Below, piece after piece: positions 1-11,599 of a stretch of DNA of 64,000 nt (positions are counted from its first letter, which is position 1; the number at the start of each line of letters is the position of its first letter). Below the pieces are notes generated by a model, which made no database searches, was not told where the DNA came from, and saw only the letters and a list, made by a program, of their open reading frames with translations. A program made the position numbers and the translations under genes. Source of the DNA: Molossus alvarezi. Lineage: Eukaryota > Chordata > Mammalia > Chiroptera > Molossidae. Location: positions 167,204,290-167,268,289 of the forward strand of contig CM073885.1 of the NCBI GenBank assembly GCA_037176705.1, read 5' to 3'.

Positions 1-814
1 CATGCATACACATATATGCATATATGATCGTCAACTAAGAGTTTATGGACTCAAGATTCTTCCAATTCACTGCCCTACATTTAAATCAATCCTCCAGAGT
101 CTTCAGAATTCGTGATCCAAGATGGTGGTAATGAAATAGATGGAGAGGGAAAGAAAATGGTTAACAGGTGTATGCCAGCTCTCCATTAAGGAACATATTT
201 AAAGGTTGCCACAGGACATTTGGAGTTACAGTGATATAAACATGCAGCTAGTCACATGATCACAGTAAAGGTTTCTGGGAAATGGACTCTTCTGGGAAGC
301 CATGCATGCAGCTAAAACAGAAACAGGACAGATACAGGGGACAGGCAGGAGGGCTTGCCATAGTAAGAAAATAATACATTGTGGAGTGAGAGTCACAAAG
401 AGAAATTCATGTCCTTACAATTGCCATTGTAAGATAAATAAAACATTATATTCCACAATTCTTAGAACATGATTGTGTGTTAGTTCAAAATAGTTAATTG
501 CAAAGTATATCATATTGCTGTTAATATGTAGGTGCATAAACAAAACTATGCATAATGTTTGAATTCAAAACAATTGTTCAAACATTTTAATGTTTATGCT
601 ATTTCTATATAACATGTTCATTAATATTAACAAAATAGAAAGCTTAGGTCTTTTTAAAAACAAAAATATGGTTTGATATTTTATTGTGTTTACAACAAAT
701 AGGGCAAATACATGAGTGATTTGTTATATATTAAGTAAAAATTAGTAAGTATGTATATGTTTCATAAACTCAAAAATGTCTTATTAAAACACATTTCATG
801 CCCTTAAGCAAGCA
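1..814. other. Unassigned AT-rich intronic DNA
   Basis: No coding signal. The first 30 bases are an alternating purine-pyrimidine CATATATG-type stretch. The part at about 150-420 has mixed composition and could be an old LTR relic, but I could not name it. Confidence 0.4.
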
Positions 815-1070
815 GCAGTATGTATAGTGGTTAAGCATATGCATTTTGGATCCAAGTTCCCTGGATTCAAATCTCAGCTGTGCACCTTACTAGCTGTGAC
901 ATTGAGCAAGGTACTTTGTACCCTCTGTTCAGCAATTTTTTTCACTTGTAAAATGGGGTTGATGAGCAGATCTATACCAACAGAGTTGCTGTGAAGCTTG
1001 AATAACATATGTAAAACATTGATAAGGGTGACTACTAGCAATAGTAAATTCTTTATAGGTGTTACTCATA
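815..1070 (+). mobile_element. MIR SINE relic
   Basis: Follows the MIR consensus closely: GTATAGTGGTTAAG head, GGATTCAAATCTCAGCTGTG, the core CTTACTAGCTGTGACATTGAGCAAGG, then TTGTAAAATGGGG and a degraded 3' part. An old mammalian-wide tRNA-derived SINE, inactive. Confidence 0.85.
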
Positions 1071-2254
1071 ATTACTGTTTTGTTATTGTTGTTATGAAAG
1101 CGAGGAGTTACCATGCATTATTTGACCACTGAGGAAATAGAGACAAGTTTGTTACAATAACCATATATGGTAAAGGAAAAATATTAGATATGATTTAAAT
1201 GTAGTGATTCCAGGAAATAGTAGATTATGATTTCTGAGTATGTTTTTTTTTTGGTATTTCCAGCAATCTATAGACAAATTAATAAACTGAAAGTTGTTAA
1301 AATTGATGAGTAATTTTCTATAAGTGAGTTTTTAAAAACTCTGTGAACAATGATTTCCTGAGCTCTATGACACCATGATAATTGTCAACAATAAAAAAAT
1401 CCCAATACAATTTAATTCACATCTTTCCCCTTTTCATCAACCTAAAAATTATCAGGGATCTCATAATAAATGTTAACTTGATATACATATTTTAAAACTT
1501 AATTTGATTGATACTTTCTGTCCTTACCACCCATATATACTTTATTAGTAAATATTAGTTATTTAGCTTTTTGAAAAGTTCAAATTCCTGGATGTCAAGC
1601 CTAGATTTTATACTATATGAAAACTGCCTCTGTATATGTATTGAATTAGTGGAGAAATTAATTAATTAGTTTTGAATTTCCCAACCTCATTGAAGAAAAG
1701 AGATTACTTCAAAGTGCTTTATCAGATGCTTTATCAGATGCTTTATCATTACTTGATGATGATGAAGAAGAAATGAAATCCACAGGTAAAAGTGGATTTG
1801 CTTGATTGAATGCTTTCTAGACTCCCACTATACCACTGTCAACAGATGCTTTGCATCTTCAAATATTCTACAGCTGCCATGGAAGAGTACTGATTGGCAC
1901 AGGCAAAGGGTTAAAAGAAGAGAGTCCATGGTGCTCTGGTACAGTTGTAAGAACACAGAGCCATCATCAAAGACATGTAGTCTAGCTCTTGCTCTGCTGG
2001 GTGCCAAGTATTTGTCATGGTCATTCTCCCCCGCTGCATCTATTGAAAAAACGTTGTGTTTTCTTTTCCTTTTGTATAATTTATATGGGTCTTTATATTG
2101 ACTAATAACAAACAAATTTTTTTACATCCTAACATAAATATCTCATTAAGTATTTTACCTTTTATATCACTGGATTTCATTTGCTATTTTATTAAAGAAT
2201 ATTGTACCTACATTCATGCGCATTATTAATTTATCATATTCTTTTTTTAAATTA
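1071..2254. other. Unassigned AT-rich intronic DNA
   Basis: Nothing recognisable. A small tandem of a 12-base unit (GCTTTATCAGAT) occurs around 1717-1750. The 99- and 95-codon open frames at 1802-2115 overlap on opposite strands and resemble no family. Confidence 0.35.
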
Positions 2255-3835
2255 TAGCTTATATTCAATATTATTCATTTGTTTATTTATTTTATTAATA
2301 TTTTAATGTTGACATAATTGCAGGTGTCCCCCTTTTCCCTGCCCTTTGCCTACCTCCACCCATTCTCACCTGCCCATCCCTTGGCCTTCACCAAACTATT
2401 GTCCATGTTCCCGGGGTATGCCTGTATGTTCTTTAGCTGATCCCTTCACCTTCTTTATCCAGCCATCCCACTCTCCCCCTCTCAGGCACCAGCCAGTCTG
2501 TCTCATGTATCCATGCTTCTGGTTCCGTTTTGTTCTTCAGTTCATTTTGTTCATTAAATTCCACATTTTAGTGAGATCATATGGTATTTGTCTTTCTCTG
2601 ACTGGCTTATCTCACTTAGCATAATGCTCTCCAGGTCCACCCATGCTGTTGTAAAGGGTAAACCTTCCTTCTTTTTTACAGCCATGTAGTATTCCATTGT
2701 GTAAAGGCACCACAGCATTTTTATCCACTCATCTGCTGATGGGCTCTTGGGCTCTTTCCAGATTTTGGCTATTGTAAATAATGCTGCTATGAACATAGGG
2801 GTTGCGTGTATTCTTTCTGGTTGGTATTTGGGATTCTTAGAATGTATTCCCAGAAGTGGGATCACTGTGTCAAAAGTGATTTTAATTTTTTGAGGAAACC
2901 CCATACTGTTTTCCACAGTGGCTGCAACAGTCTGCATTCCCACCAACAGTGTACAAGGGCTCCCTTTCCTCTACATCCTAAACAACACTTGTTGTTTGTT
3001 AATTTATTGATAGTAGCCATTCTGGCAGGTGTGAGGTGATACCTCATTGTAGTTTTTATTTGTATCTCTCTGACGATTACCGACTTTGAGCATTTGTTCA
3101 TATGTCTCTTGGCCATCTCTATCTGCTCTTTGGAGAAGTGTCTATTCAGGTCCTTTGCCCATTTTTTAATAGAATTGTTTTTCTTCCAAATATTGAGTAG
3201 TACTTTATATATTTTTTAAATTAACCCCTTATCAGATATATAGTTGGTGAATATATTCTCCTATATAATGGGTTTTCTTTTCATTTTGTTGGTTTCTTTT
3301 GCTGTGCAGAAGCTTTTTAGCTTGATGTGGTCCCATTTCTTTATCTTTTCCTGAGTTTCCCTTGTCCTCAGACATACCACCAAACATATTTCTGTGAGAG
3401 ATGTCTGAAATTTTATTGCTTATAGTTTCTTCTAGAATTTTTATGGTTTCGCAACTTACATTTAAGTCTTTTATCCAATTTGTGTTCATTCTTCTGTATG
3501 GTGTAAGTTGGTGGTCTGGTTTCATTTTTTTGTATATGCCTGTCCATTTATTGTATATGCCTGTCCATTTATTGTATATGCCTGTCCATTTATTGTATAT
3601 GCCTGTCCATATGCCTGTAAATGCCAGCATGATTCATTGAAGAGACTGTCTTTATTCTATTCTATGCTCTTGCCTTCTTTGTTAAATATTAATTGACCAT
3701 AGAGGTGTGGGTTTATTTCCGGGCTTTCTGTTGTGTTCCATTGGTCTATATGCCTGTTCTTATGCCAGTACCAGGTTGTTTTTATTACAATGGGCTTGCA
3801 ATATAGTTTAATTCTGCTTTTGGTGTTAGAATGAC
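2255..3835 (-). mobile_element. LINE-1, 5'-truncated, antisense (3'UTR and ORF2 C-terminus)
   Basis: Read on the minus strand this is an L1 3' end. The A-rich tail lies near 2255-2300, the C-rich 3'UTR at about 2320-2550, and the ORF2 stop at 2554. Upstream of the stop is typical ORF2 C-terminal coding, ending HMISLKCGI and containing EYYMAVKKKE and [12 protein letters not shown]. The frame is broken several times. Near 3835 it abuts an older L1 segment in the same orientation, so the edge is either the 5' truncation point or an internal deletion. Confidence 0.85.
3531..3610. repeat. 21-bp tandem repeat, 3.8 copies, inside L1 ORF2 sequence
   Basis: Unit TGTATATGCCTGTCCATTTAT starts at 3531, 3552, 3573 and 3594 (the last is cut at 17 bases). 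Copies are identical. On the minus strand the unit adds seven residues, WTGIYNK, without changing frame. A normal L1 has one copy here, so this is a local expansion in this insertion. Confidence 0.9.
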
Positions 3836-6190
3836 ATTGACTCATAGAATGTATGTGGAAGTGCTCCCTCTTACTCTATTTGATGGAAGAATGTATGTTG
3901 GATTGATAGTCTTTTTTCCTTAAAAGTGTGGTAGAATTTACCAACTAAATTTTGTTCCAGAGTCTTCTTTGTAGGGAGGTTCTTAATTATGGTGTCTATA
4001 ACATAGATGTAGAGCTGTTCATCTTATTTGTTACTTCTTAAGTTAGATTTGACAATTTGCTTGCTTGAAAGAGTTTATTTCACTAAAATTGTCAAACATT
4101 GTTATAAACTTATTCATATATTTTTTTTTATCCTTTTAATGTTTATATGACATGTAGTGTTATCACCTCTTTCATTTCTCATATTGGTCATCTATGTCTT
4201 ATTTTTATTTTTTAATCAGTGTAAATGGAGTTTTATCAAATTTACTGATATTTTCAAAGAAACAGCTTTTAGTTTTATCAATTTTTTTGTTGTTTTTTTT
4301 TTACTAGTATTTCCTCTTGTTTTTATTATTTTCTTCTTTTTAGTTAATTTGGGTTAATTTTCCTATGTGTAGTTTCTTAAGGTATAAACTTAGACAACTG
4401 ATTTTAGACATTTTGAACTGTTTCTAAATTAAGCATTTGAAGGTATGTATCTACCTATTCTGTTTATCTGCATTCCATTGATTTTAATGCACTCTTTTCA
4501 TTTTTACTCAGTGGAAAATATATTCTATTTACCTTTGTGTTTCTTCTTTAACTCATGACTTACATACAATAGTGTTGCTTGGTTTCAGATATTTGGTGGA
4601 TTGTCCAGATATCTATTTTCTATTGAGTTCTAATTTAATTCTGTTGTACTAAGAGAACATACTCTGTGTGGTATTGTTCCTTTACAATTTTTATGACCCC
4701 GCATATAGTGCATCTTGGTGACCATTCCACCTGACCTAGAAGTATAGTTGTCTATGAGTGTGAATTAGATCAGTTTGCCTCATAATAAGTTCAAGTCTTC
4801 TATATCCTTCAACTTGTTCTATCAAGACTGGAAGAGTTGAGGTAACACAACTAAAATTGCATATTTGCCTTTGGTTTTGTTAGCTTTTGCTGTCTTTAAT
4901 CAGATTCATATACACTTAGAATTGTTATATTTTCTTGCTTAAGTGACCCTCTTATCACTGCAAAATATGTGTCTTTATTTTCAAATATTCCTCCCTTTGA
5001 GTTCTACTCTTTTTTTTGTTGTTGTTCTACTTATTATTTCTAATTTCATGGGATGGAATTCAAATGTCTCCAGACATATAGGAATTGTAGGAAATTTTTT
5101 GTTTTTTGCTTAAATTTTATTTCTTTAAGAATGTTTTAAGTATTGTTTTACACATTTTTATCTCTCTTTCCTTTGGAAAATATACATTTTTTACTTAGAC
5201 TTTACCCTAAAATTTAATGTGCATATGTAATATAATAAAATTTAAAGTAATTTTGTATTGCACTCATCCTTCTCAATATTACATAGAAATTAAAATGCTT
5301 AAAGTCTAGTTTCCCTTATATCTGCTTACATTTTGTTATTTCCAAGTGATTTATTTCTATTTGATATTTTTTACATCAAAATCTGACATTACTGTTGTCA
5401 TTGTTTTCAGCAATTTCTGTACCAATTCATTTGCTCTGTATTTCTTCTAACATCTCAGATCATTTGCTTTCTTCTTGAAAAAATATCCGTTAGCAATTTC
5501 TTAGCAAGGATCTTTTGGTGATAAACTTACAATTTTTATTTACTTGAAAATGTCTTTCATAAGCTCTCGTATTTGAGGGCAGTTTCGGGGGCAGCGCAAT
5601 CCTAGATTGACAATTATTTTCTCTCAGTTTGGAAGATGTTATTTCACTCCATTTAGAATTCTGTAGTTACTGTTGAAAATTTATTATTATTACTAATTAA
5701 GAAATCTATATTGTTTTTCTCAGTCTTTTTAAGATCTTTTTCTCTGGATGTACTAAAGTTTTACGAGGATTTTTTGAACACTTATGAGGATTTTTTGAAC
5801 ACTGAACGTCTTTATTTTTATTTAGCTCTTATTTCCTTCTGAAATGTGGATCAAATGCTGCTAGACTTCCTTTATCATTTCTCTCTCTTAAACTTCATAC
5901 AGATATCTTCATATTTGTATTTCTAATTCTAATTTTTATTATATCTATGTCTACTCTTCTATTTTATTAAATTTTAAATTCAGCTTTTATAAATTTTATT
6001 AATTTTTTTCCATCTGGACAGTTTAGAAACATCGTATTTCCAATCTCTTTTATTTTTTTAACATATTAAATAAATTTCTCTTGTATTCTTTTTTCTTTAA
6101 GATCTATTTTGAAGTCTTTGTGAGCTTGTTTCAGATGGTTGGTGATTGTTTCTGCCCATTTTGGCTTACTACCTATTTCTTTGAATTTGA
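3836..6190 (-). mobile_element. Ancient LINE-1 (L1M-type), antisense, heavily diverged
   Basis: Antisense L1 phrases appear in the order expected when reading from ORF2 towards the 5' end: TCATAGAATG with GGAAGTGCTCCCTC near 3842, the CAAAGAAACAGCTTTTAGTTTT block near 4255, TTTCTTAAGGTATAAACTTAGA near 4372, and CTAGATTGACAATTATTTTCTCTCAG near 5601. No open frame survives. The upper limit is uncertain; it may extend to about 6330. Confidence 0.6.
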
Positions 6191-6764
6191 TTGTGAACTA
6201 ACATTCCTTAGAACGTCGTTTGTGTGATCTCTGAGGTTTAGGGACTGTGTGTGCTCCTCCCAACAGAGGTGATTTTGCTCCAGCCTGACACCTGGTGTCT
6301 GCACAGGAACTGGTGTGGTTTCAAATATAGTTCTCGGCTGATTCTGCAGGACTGACCGAATAACGCAGTCAAATACACTTATCTGACATATAGCTAATAG
6401 GCAAAAATACCTATATAACAGATAGCGAACATCAATTAATTTATAAGAAACTTTACTTTTACTGCCACCTAGATCAAAAGCCTACCCACAGAATAATTTC
6501 CTATGGTGCCTTTTCACCCATTTGTATTTTATTTTTCTTTTGGGGTTGAGCCCTTCTTTGCCCCTGCTTTATGTGCTTTTGTCTCATTCATAGCTCCCTG
6601 AAACTTCAGAAAGCCAAGTTGACTCTAGTCCCCTTCACCACCAAGTCCCGGGCTAAAGCTGTCCAACTGACCCTTCATGGGACATGAGTGTGTTTTGATT
6701 GGGTTAGAGGGTGCAGAGCCATCCATTCCCCCCACGACTTGCAAGTCAGCCAGAATGGGACTGG
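6191..6764. other. Unassigned intronic DNA
   Basis: Possibly the decayed 5' end of the preceding L1 up to about 6330. Nothing recognisable beyond that. Confidence 0.3.
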
Positions 6765-6980
6765 TGTCTTAATAACCTCTGGTTGTTATAACAAAATGCT
6801 GTCAACCGAGTGGCTTAGACAGCAAACATTTATTTCTCATGTATCTGTACATTGGAAGTCCCAGATCAGGATGCCAACATGCTCAGGTTTTGGTGAGAGC
6901 TCTCTTCCTAGCTTACAGAAAGCCACCATCTCTGGTCCAGCAGGCTTCAGACTCATATCGAGTACAACAGTGAGTCACCA
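6765..6980 (-). mobile_element. MaLR-type LTR fragment (MLT1/MST-like), antisense
   Basis: Contains the antisense LTR 3'-end pattern: GTTATAACAAAATGCTGTCAA, GTGGCTTAGACAGCAAACATTTATTTCTCA, then a glycine/serine-like 'AAGTCCCAGATCAGGATGCCAACATG' block. Only the last about 200 bp of the LTR remain. The exact subfamily was not determined. Confidence 0.6.
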
Positions 6981-7084
6981 AATTGCTTAGAGAAAGATAC
7001 TGAGCTGAGCTTATAACTGATCATTTGTCTCCTGATTTTAGATATGGAATAAAACAATATTTTGATTGAGACACAAATGACTTA

Positions 7085-7240
7085 AGATACTACGTAAAAA
7101 TCTTGCATTTTAGGGATAATAAAACTGAGTCCTACCGCACTTAAGTGATTTTTGTAAGATTACACATCTAGTTAGCTGTAAATCCATGACTGAAATCCAG
7201 GTCTCCTGAATTTCTCTTCAATGCTAAACCACCGTTCATT
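7085..7240 (-). mobile_element. MIR relic, antisense
   Basis: Degraded antisense MIR: GGATAATAAAACTGAGTC, AAGTGATTTTTGTAAGATTACACATCTAGTTAGC, then AATCCAGGTCTCCTGAAT. These are the reverse of the MIR core and head. Confidence 0.6.
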
Positions 7241-7329
7241 CATTCACTCTGTTATTTATTTGTTTATTTGGAAGCATTCTGATGCATATAATGTGTTAGG
7301 GACAAAGTTAGATAAGAAAATAATTAATT

Positions 7330-8110
7330 TAAATCCAATGTGTTCAGTGAAGCAGTAGTTGTGTGGTGAATACGCCGTCGGGCTACAGAGAATGAAGAAG
7401 CACTTTCCGAGTTGTCAGTAAAGTGTCATAGAAGAAATGGTATTTGAACAGAAACCTGGAGGACAGGCAGTGTAGAGATGGAGGCCACGCCGCAATGAAA
7501 GAAGGGCTGCTCTGAGAGGCGGGTGCAGAAAGAGAAGGTGCTTGGATAATGGCAGGTCTCATCGTGCTTATTCTTAGACCTGGGAATAAAGGTTTGGATA
7601 CGAGCATAACAAGCTTTTAGTGGCATATCAGAGTGTGAACATTTATCATCTTTGTTGGGCTCAGTAGAGCTTTTTAAACTTTGGGTACAAAAAAGAACTT
7701 TTGGGGAAGTTGGGGATGATATAATTTGTTAATTAGAAAAATAATAGGGGCTGACAACATGTAGGATGAATTAGAAGGAAGGAAAAAGCTGGCAAAGTAT
7801 TCCAGATGCAAAATAATGATTATCTGAATGGAGGCAGTGTAGAAAGATGAAGGGATGTATTTGAGAAGTGTTGAGTAGAAGCAACACAGACCGTGGCTAC
7901 TGACAAAGGACAATTGGACATAATGAACCAATACTTTCTCTTTGCCCCCTTTGTAGAGTTTGCTAAGTACTTAGTAAGGTCAGGGTCACAGGGAGTCCCA
8001 GACATGATAAATTTTAGATATCTAGGGGACATTCGGGTGGAGAAATATGTTAAGCAGTTAGACATAGGGAGTCTAAAGCTCATGTAAGACAAGGTAGCTG
8101 CAGATTGGTA
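7330..8110. repeat. Ancient mammalian interspersed repeat, family not assigned
   Basis: Purine-rich text (GAAACCTGGAGGACAGGCAG, TTCCAGATGCAAAATAATG, AATATGTTAAGCAGTTAGACATAGG) of a kind found at many mammalian loci. I recall the pattern but not its family name. The region at about 27240-27670 looks like another part of the same family. Open frames here on either strand are incidental. Confidence 0.4.
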
Positions 8111-8197
8111 GTTGCATATCAATGGTACTTGAAACTATGAGTGAGAAAATGAGCTCACTTATGTGTAGATTAAAGTGCAGATTAAAAGAAGAGAACT

Positions 8198-8411
8198 GGC
8201 TGGTGTGGCTCAGTGGTTGAGCATCGACCCATGCACCAAGAAGTCACAGGTTTGATTCCCGGTCAGGGCACATGCCCAGGTTGTGGGCCTGATCCCCTGT
8301 AGGGGGTTGTGCAAGAGGTGGCCAATCAATGTTCTCTCTCATCAATGTTTCTATCTTTCTCCCTCTCCCTTCCTCTGTCTCTAAAATCAATAAAGGAAAA
8401 ATAAAAAATAG
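8198..8411 (+). mobile_element. Ves SINE (GTGTGGCTCAGTGGTTGAGC type)
   Basis: tRNA-related head with A-box-like TGGCTCAGTGG and B-box-like GGTTTGATTCC, central GGCACATGCCCAGGTT, TC-rich part, and an AATCAATAAAGG tail. A perfect 12-bp target duplication AAGAAGAGAACT lies at 8186-8197 and 8412-8423, which fixes both ends. Confidence 0.95.
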
Positions 8412-8660
8412 AAGAAGAGAACTAATGACAGATAATCAGAGTTTGGCTTTCATATTGTTAAGAATCCTTTCTCCACCCTAAAGACATTGTTTCAGGTTTC
8501 AGAACGTTATAGAAAGTATGGAAAACTTAAACTCAAGCTATGTGATAACTGAGTTTTGTTTTGCTTTATTTTAATAGTCATATATAGCCAGCAGCATTAC
8601 TTCAAATTTTGACCCTGAATTTACATAGGTGAAACTTATTTTCTGTGGCTAATGGTTATG

Positions 8661-9252
8661 CAGTTGACCTTTGAACAACATGGATTGAACTGCATGGGTC
8701 CATTTACATGCAGATTTTAAAAATAAATATGTACAGTACTATAGCTGTATTTTTTTATGATTTTGTTAATAACATTTTTTCTCTAGCTTACTTTTTTTTT
8801 CTTTTAAATCTTCACCCAAGAATTTATTTTATTGATTTTTAGAGAGAGAGGAAGGGAGAGAGAGAAAGAGAGAGGGAGAGAGAGAGAGACTGATATGAGA
8901 GAGAAGCATTGATCCACTGTCTCCCATATGTCCCCTGACGGGGGATCCAACCTGCTACCTAGATAAGTGCCCTAACTGGGAATTGAAGCCACAACCTTTT
9001 TGGTGTATGGGATGACTTGGCCAACTGAGCCACCTGGCCAAGGTTCTAGCTTACTTTTTTTTTTTTTAAATAAGAATACAGTATATAATACATATAACAT
9101 AAAATGTGTTAACTGTTTGTGTTTTAGGTAAGGCTTTTGGTGAGCAGTAGGCTGATCAGTAGTTAAGTTATTGGGGACTCAAAAGTTATACCTGGATTTT
9201 CAAGTGCATCGGGGGAGGCACCCCCAGCCTCTCATTGTTAAAGGGTCGGCTG
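8661..9252 (+). mobile_element. Tigger-family non-autonomous DNA transposon (MER8-like), split by a SINE
   Basis: The ends are inverted repeats: CAGTTGACCTTTGAACAACA at 8661 and, read in reverse, CAGCCGACCCTTTAACAATG ending at 9252. A TA follows at 9253-9254; the 5' TA is degraded to TG. The interior has the family's AATACAGTATATAATACATATAACAT, CAGTAGGCTGATCAGTAGTTAAG and CAAAAGTTATACCTGGATTT. Removing the SINE at 8801-9044 and one duplication restores about 330 bp. The name MER8 is from memory. Confidence 0.75.
8801..9044 (-). mobile_element. Ves SINE nested in the Tigger element
   Basis: Minus-strand copy: the tail (CTTTTAAATCTTCACCCAAG, TTTATTGATTTTTAGAG, a long GA run) lies at low coordinates and the head (CCAACTGAGCCACCTGGCCA) at the high end. 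The duplication TCTAGCTTACTTTTTTTTT occurs at 8782-8800 and again from 9045. Confidence 0.92.
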
Positions 9253-9254
9253 TA

Positions 9255-11060
9255 CTCTCCTTCAGCATTAGTGCTTTCCAGTCAATTTGCTCGTCAACAC
9301 CAGGCCAATTCCCTCTTGCCAGAGAGCACCTTGCACAGCACCCCACGGGTGGTCTTACACATATCTACACACGTGTGCTTTCATAAAGAGCAAGTCATTA
9401 CCTTGCCTCTTGTGAGTTTCTTGCTGTGTGAAACCTCTATATCTTCGCAAAAGATTATCAATGGTAAGTCTAATATCATTCAGTTCTGATTCAGCTGCCA
9501 TCATGCTATCTAGTTCTCTTGCCACACACTTTGTGTCTTTCATTGCCAAGCCCTGGATCATTTAAATTACTTCAATCTCACATTAACATAGCACAGTATA
9601 TTGTAGCAAATATTTTATATACTAAAAACAACTCAGTGTAACTTAATCTCCATGTACTACAAACGTGTTTTTTACATTTTATTTTGTTCCTCCAAGTTTT
9701 TTCCTAGAACTCATAAAATTATTATCTGTTAGTTTGGGTATGATCTCCCAAAACCTTCCATATCATGTTTCTTGTGAAAAAAAAAAATAGCCCACATTAC
9801 ATGGTTTTTATTTTAGAGATGGGATTTTTCAATAGTGATGCTTACCTCTTATTAGTAACTTGGAAATAATTTTTATTTTTTGAACACTGTGAATGACCTT
9901 TGTTATTTCTAAGATCTCATAAAAAGATACACACATAAATTTATAGAACAGTGGCAAAATAAGATATATAGCAGTTATGTTATAAATAAGTACATTTATT
10001 TGTTATTATATAAACTGGTTTTATAACTTGTAATATTATCATTTCTTGTGTTGTAAAATGCCTTGTAACACCCAAACTTGATATTGTCCAGTACTTTTCT
10101 ACTGTCAACTATTTGAACAAAATTAAAGGAACAGAAAGTATAAGATCAAAGAAAAGAAGAAGTAATTTTATCTTCACTTTTTATTTCGTTTAAATTTTTT
10201 TTATAACATCATATTTTTATCTCAAGGATTAATGTATGTAAAATTAGAATTAACAAAAGAAATAATATCGGGTACATATTAGGAATTGTGTCATTTTATC
10301 TTAGCAAAATACTCATAAAAACACACTATAGATTATATCATGACTGTGTTACTTTCATACTATTACATGAACTACTGAAGATATGTAAGTGTCATTTGCA
10401 TATATGTCCCAGAAGATGAATGCACATAGTCTAAAGGAGAGAATGCTGAGCATATTCTTGTAATACATTTTATTTCTCAGGAGTCAATTCAGTTACTAAA
10501 TCTATTGCAGGCACATTAGTCAAACATATTATCTCTAAGTAGCTCTCTGTATAGATATATAGTATTTTTCATTTTCTATAAATTTTCATGATTTTCTCAT
10601 GACATTAAGTTATAGTTAATGTTATAGAACAAAAAGCAATATGAGAATTCAGGGGGAAAAGGATATTTCTAAGTGAGAAAAGTTTAGAACTGAATTTTCT
10701 GATATCTGTTAAGACGTTATCACAAATGTTGCAAAACTTATACACATATATTCAGGTGCATGTACATTTTGAGAAATTTCCTATAGATGATGGAACTTAA
10801 AAATGCTGCTCATAATATCAATAATATATATATTCTTTTAAATGCCTTATGACTTTAATAATTAAGAAAAAGATCCTAAGATTTTCAGATATCATTGCAT
10901 TCAAAAGATTCAAATAACTTGACAGTTTTCACAATGTGTTGTTTTGAAATCATTTCTTAAGTACCTATAAAAATAAATGAAAGTTTTGATGTTCAAAATA
11001 GGCCTGATTAACTTATATAATACTGAGATTTATAAGACATCTGATATTATTTGACAGACT
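9255..11060. other. Unassigned AT-rich intronic DNA
   Basis: No repeat family, exon or RNA gene recognised. Open frames of 60-84 codons at 9171-9561 are partly Tigger-derived and show no family pattern. Confidence 0.35.
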
Positions 11061-11063
11061 GAA

Positions 11064-11114
11064 GTGTGTGTGTATGTGTGTGTGTGTGTGTATTATAATA
11101 TATATTATAATTAT
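11064..11114. repeat. TG microsatellite passing into an AT-rich run
   Basis: (TG)n with one TATG interruption at 11064-11091, followed by TATTATAATATATATTATAATTATAATTA-like sequence. Confidence 0.85.
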
Positions 11115-11470
11115 AATTATCAACAGATGCAGAAAAAAATTCATCAAATTCAATACCCACTCATGATAAAAACTCTCAGTAAACTGGGAATAGAAAGGAA
11201 CTTCCTCAGCTTGGTAAAGAATATCTACAAAAATTTTCAGATAATATCATAATTATGAGAAAATAAAAGCTTTCTTGATAAGATCAGAAGCAACGCAAGG
11301 ATGATCCCTCTCACTACTTCCTTTCAAGATTGTACTAGAAATTCTAACTAATACAATAAGACAAAAGAATAATAAGACATAAAAAGAAAAATAATGGTCA
11401 AAAGCCAAATTGTAAATCATATTATAAGGACTACAAAAGACCACTGAAATGTCTTAAGAATGACATTTTC
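11115..11470 (+). mobile_element. LINE-1 fragment, sense, reverse-transcriptase region of ORF2
   Basis: Matches the L1 ORF2 stretch around the RT palm: CAACAGATGCAGAAAAAAATTCATCAAATTCAATACCCA, then AAACTCTCAGTAAACTGGGAATAGAAAGGAACTTCCTCAG. Later come AAGATCAGAAGCAACGCAAGGATGATCC and CAAGATTGTACTAGAAATTCTA. Diverged, with stops. The 3' limit is fuzzy. Confidence 0.75.
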
Positions 11471-11599
11471 ATCTCTAATCACTTAAGCACCAGTGTGGAA
11501 ACCAAATAAAAATGAGCAGCAAAAATCATTACAGTCATCACACTATAATTTTCAAAAGTTAAGAAAAAACTCGCATGGAACTATACAAAAAATAATGTT

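Noticed and set aside
3531..3610. CRISPR-like array
   Set aside because: The units are contiguous with no spacers and lie inside L1 coding sequence in a mammalian genome.
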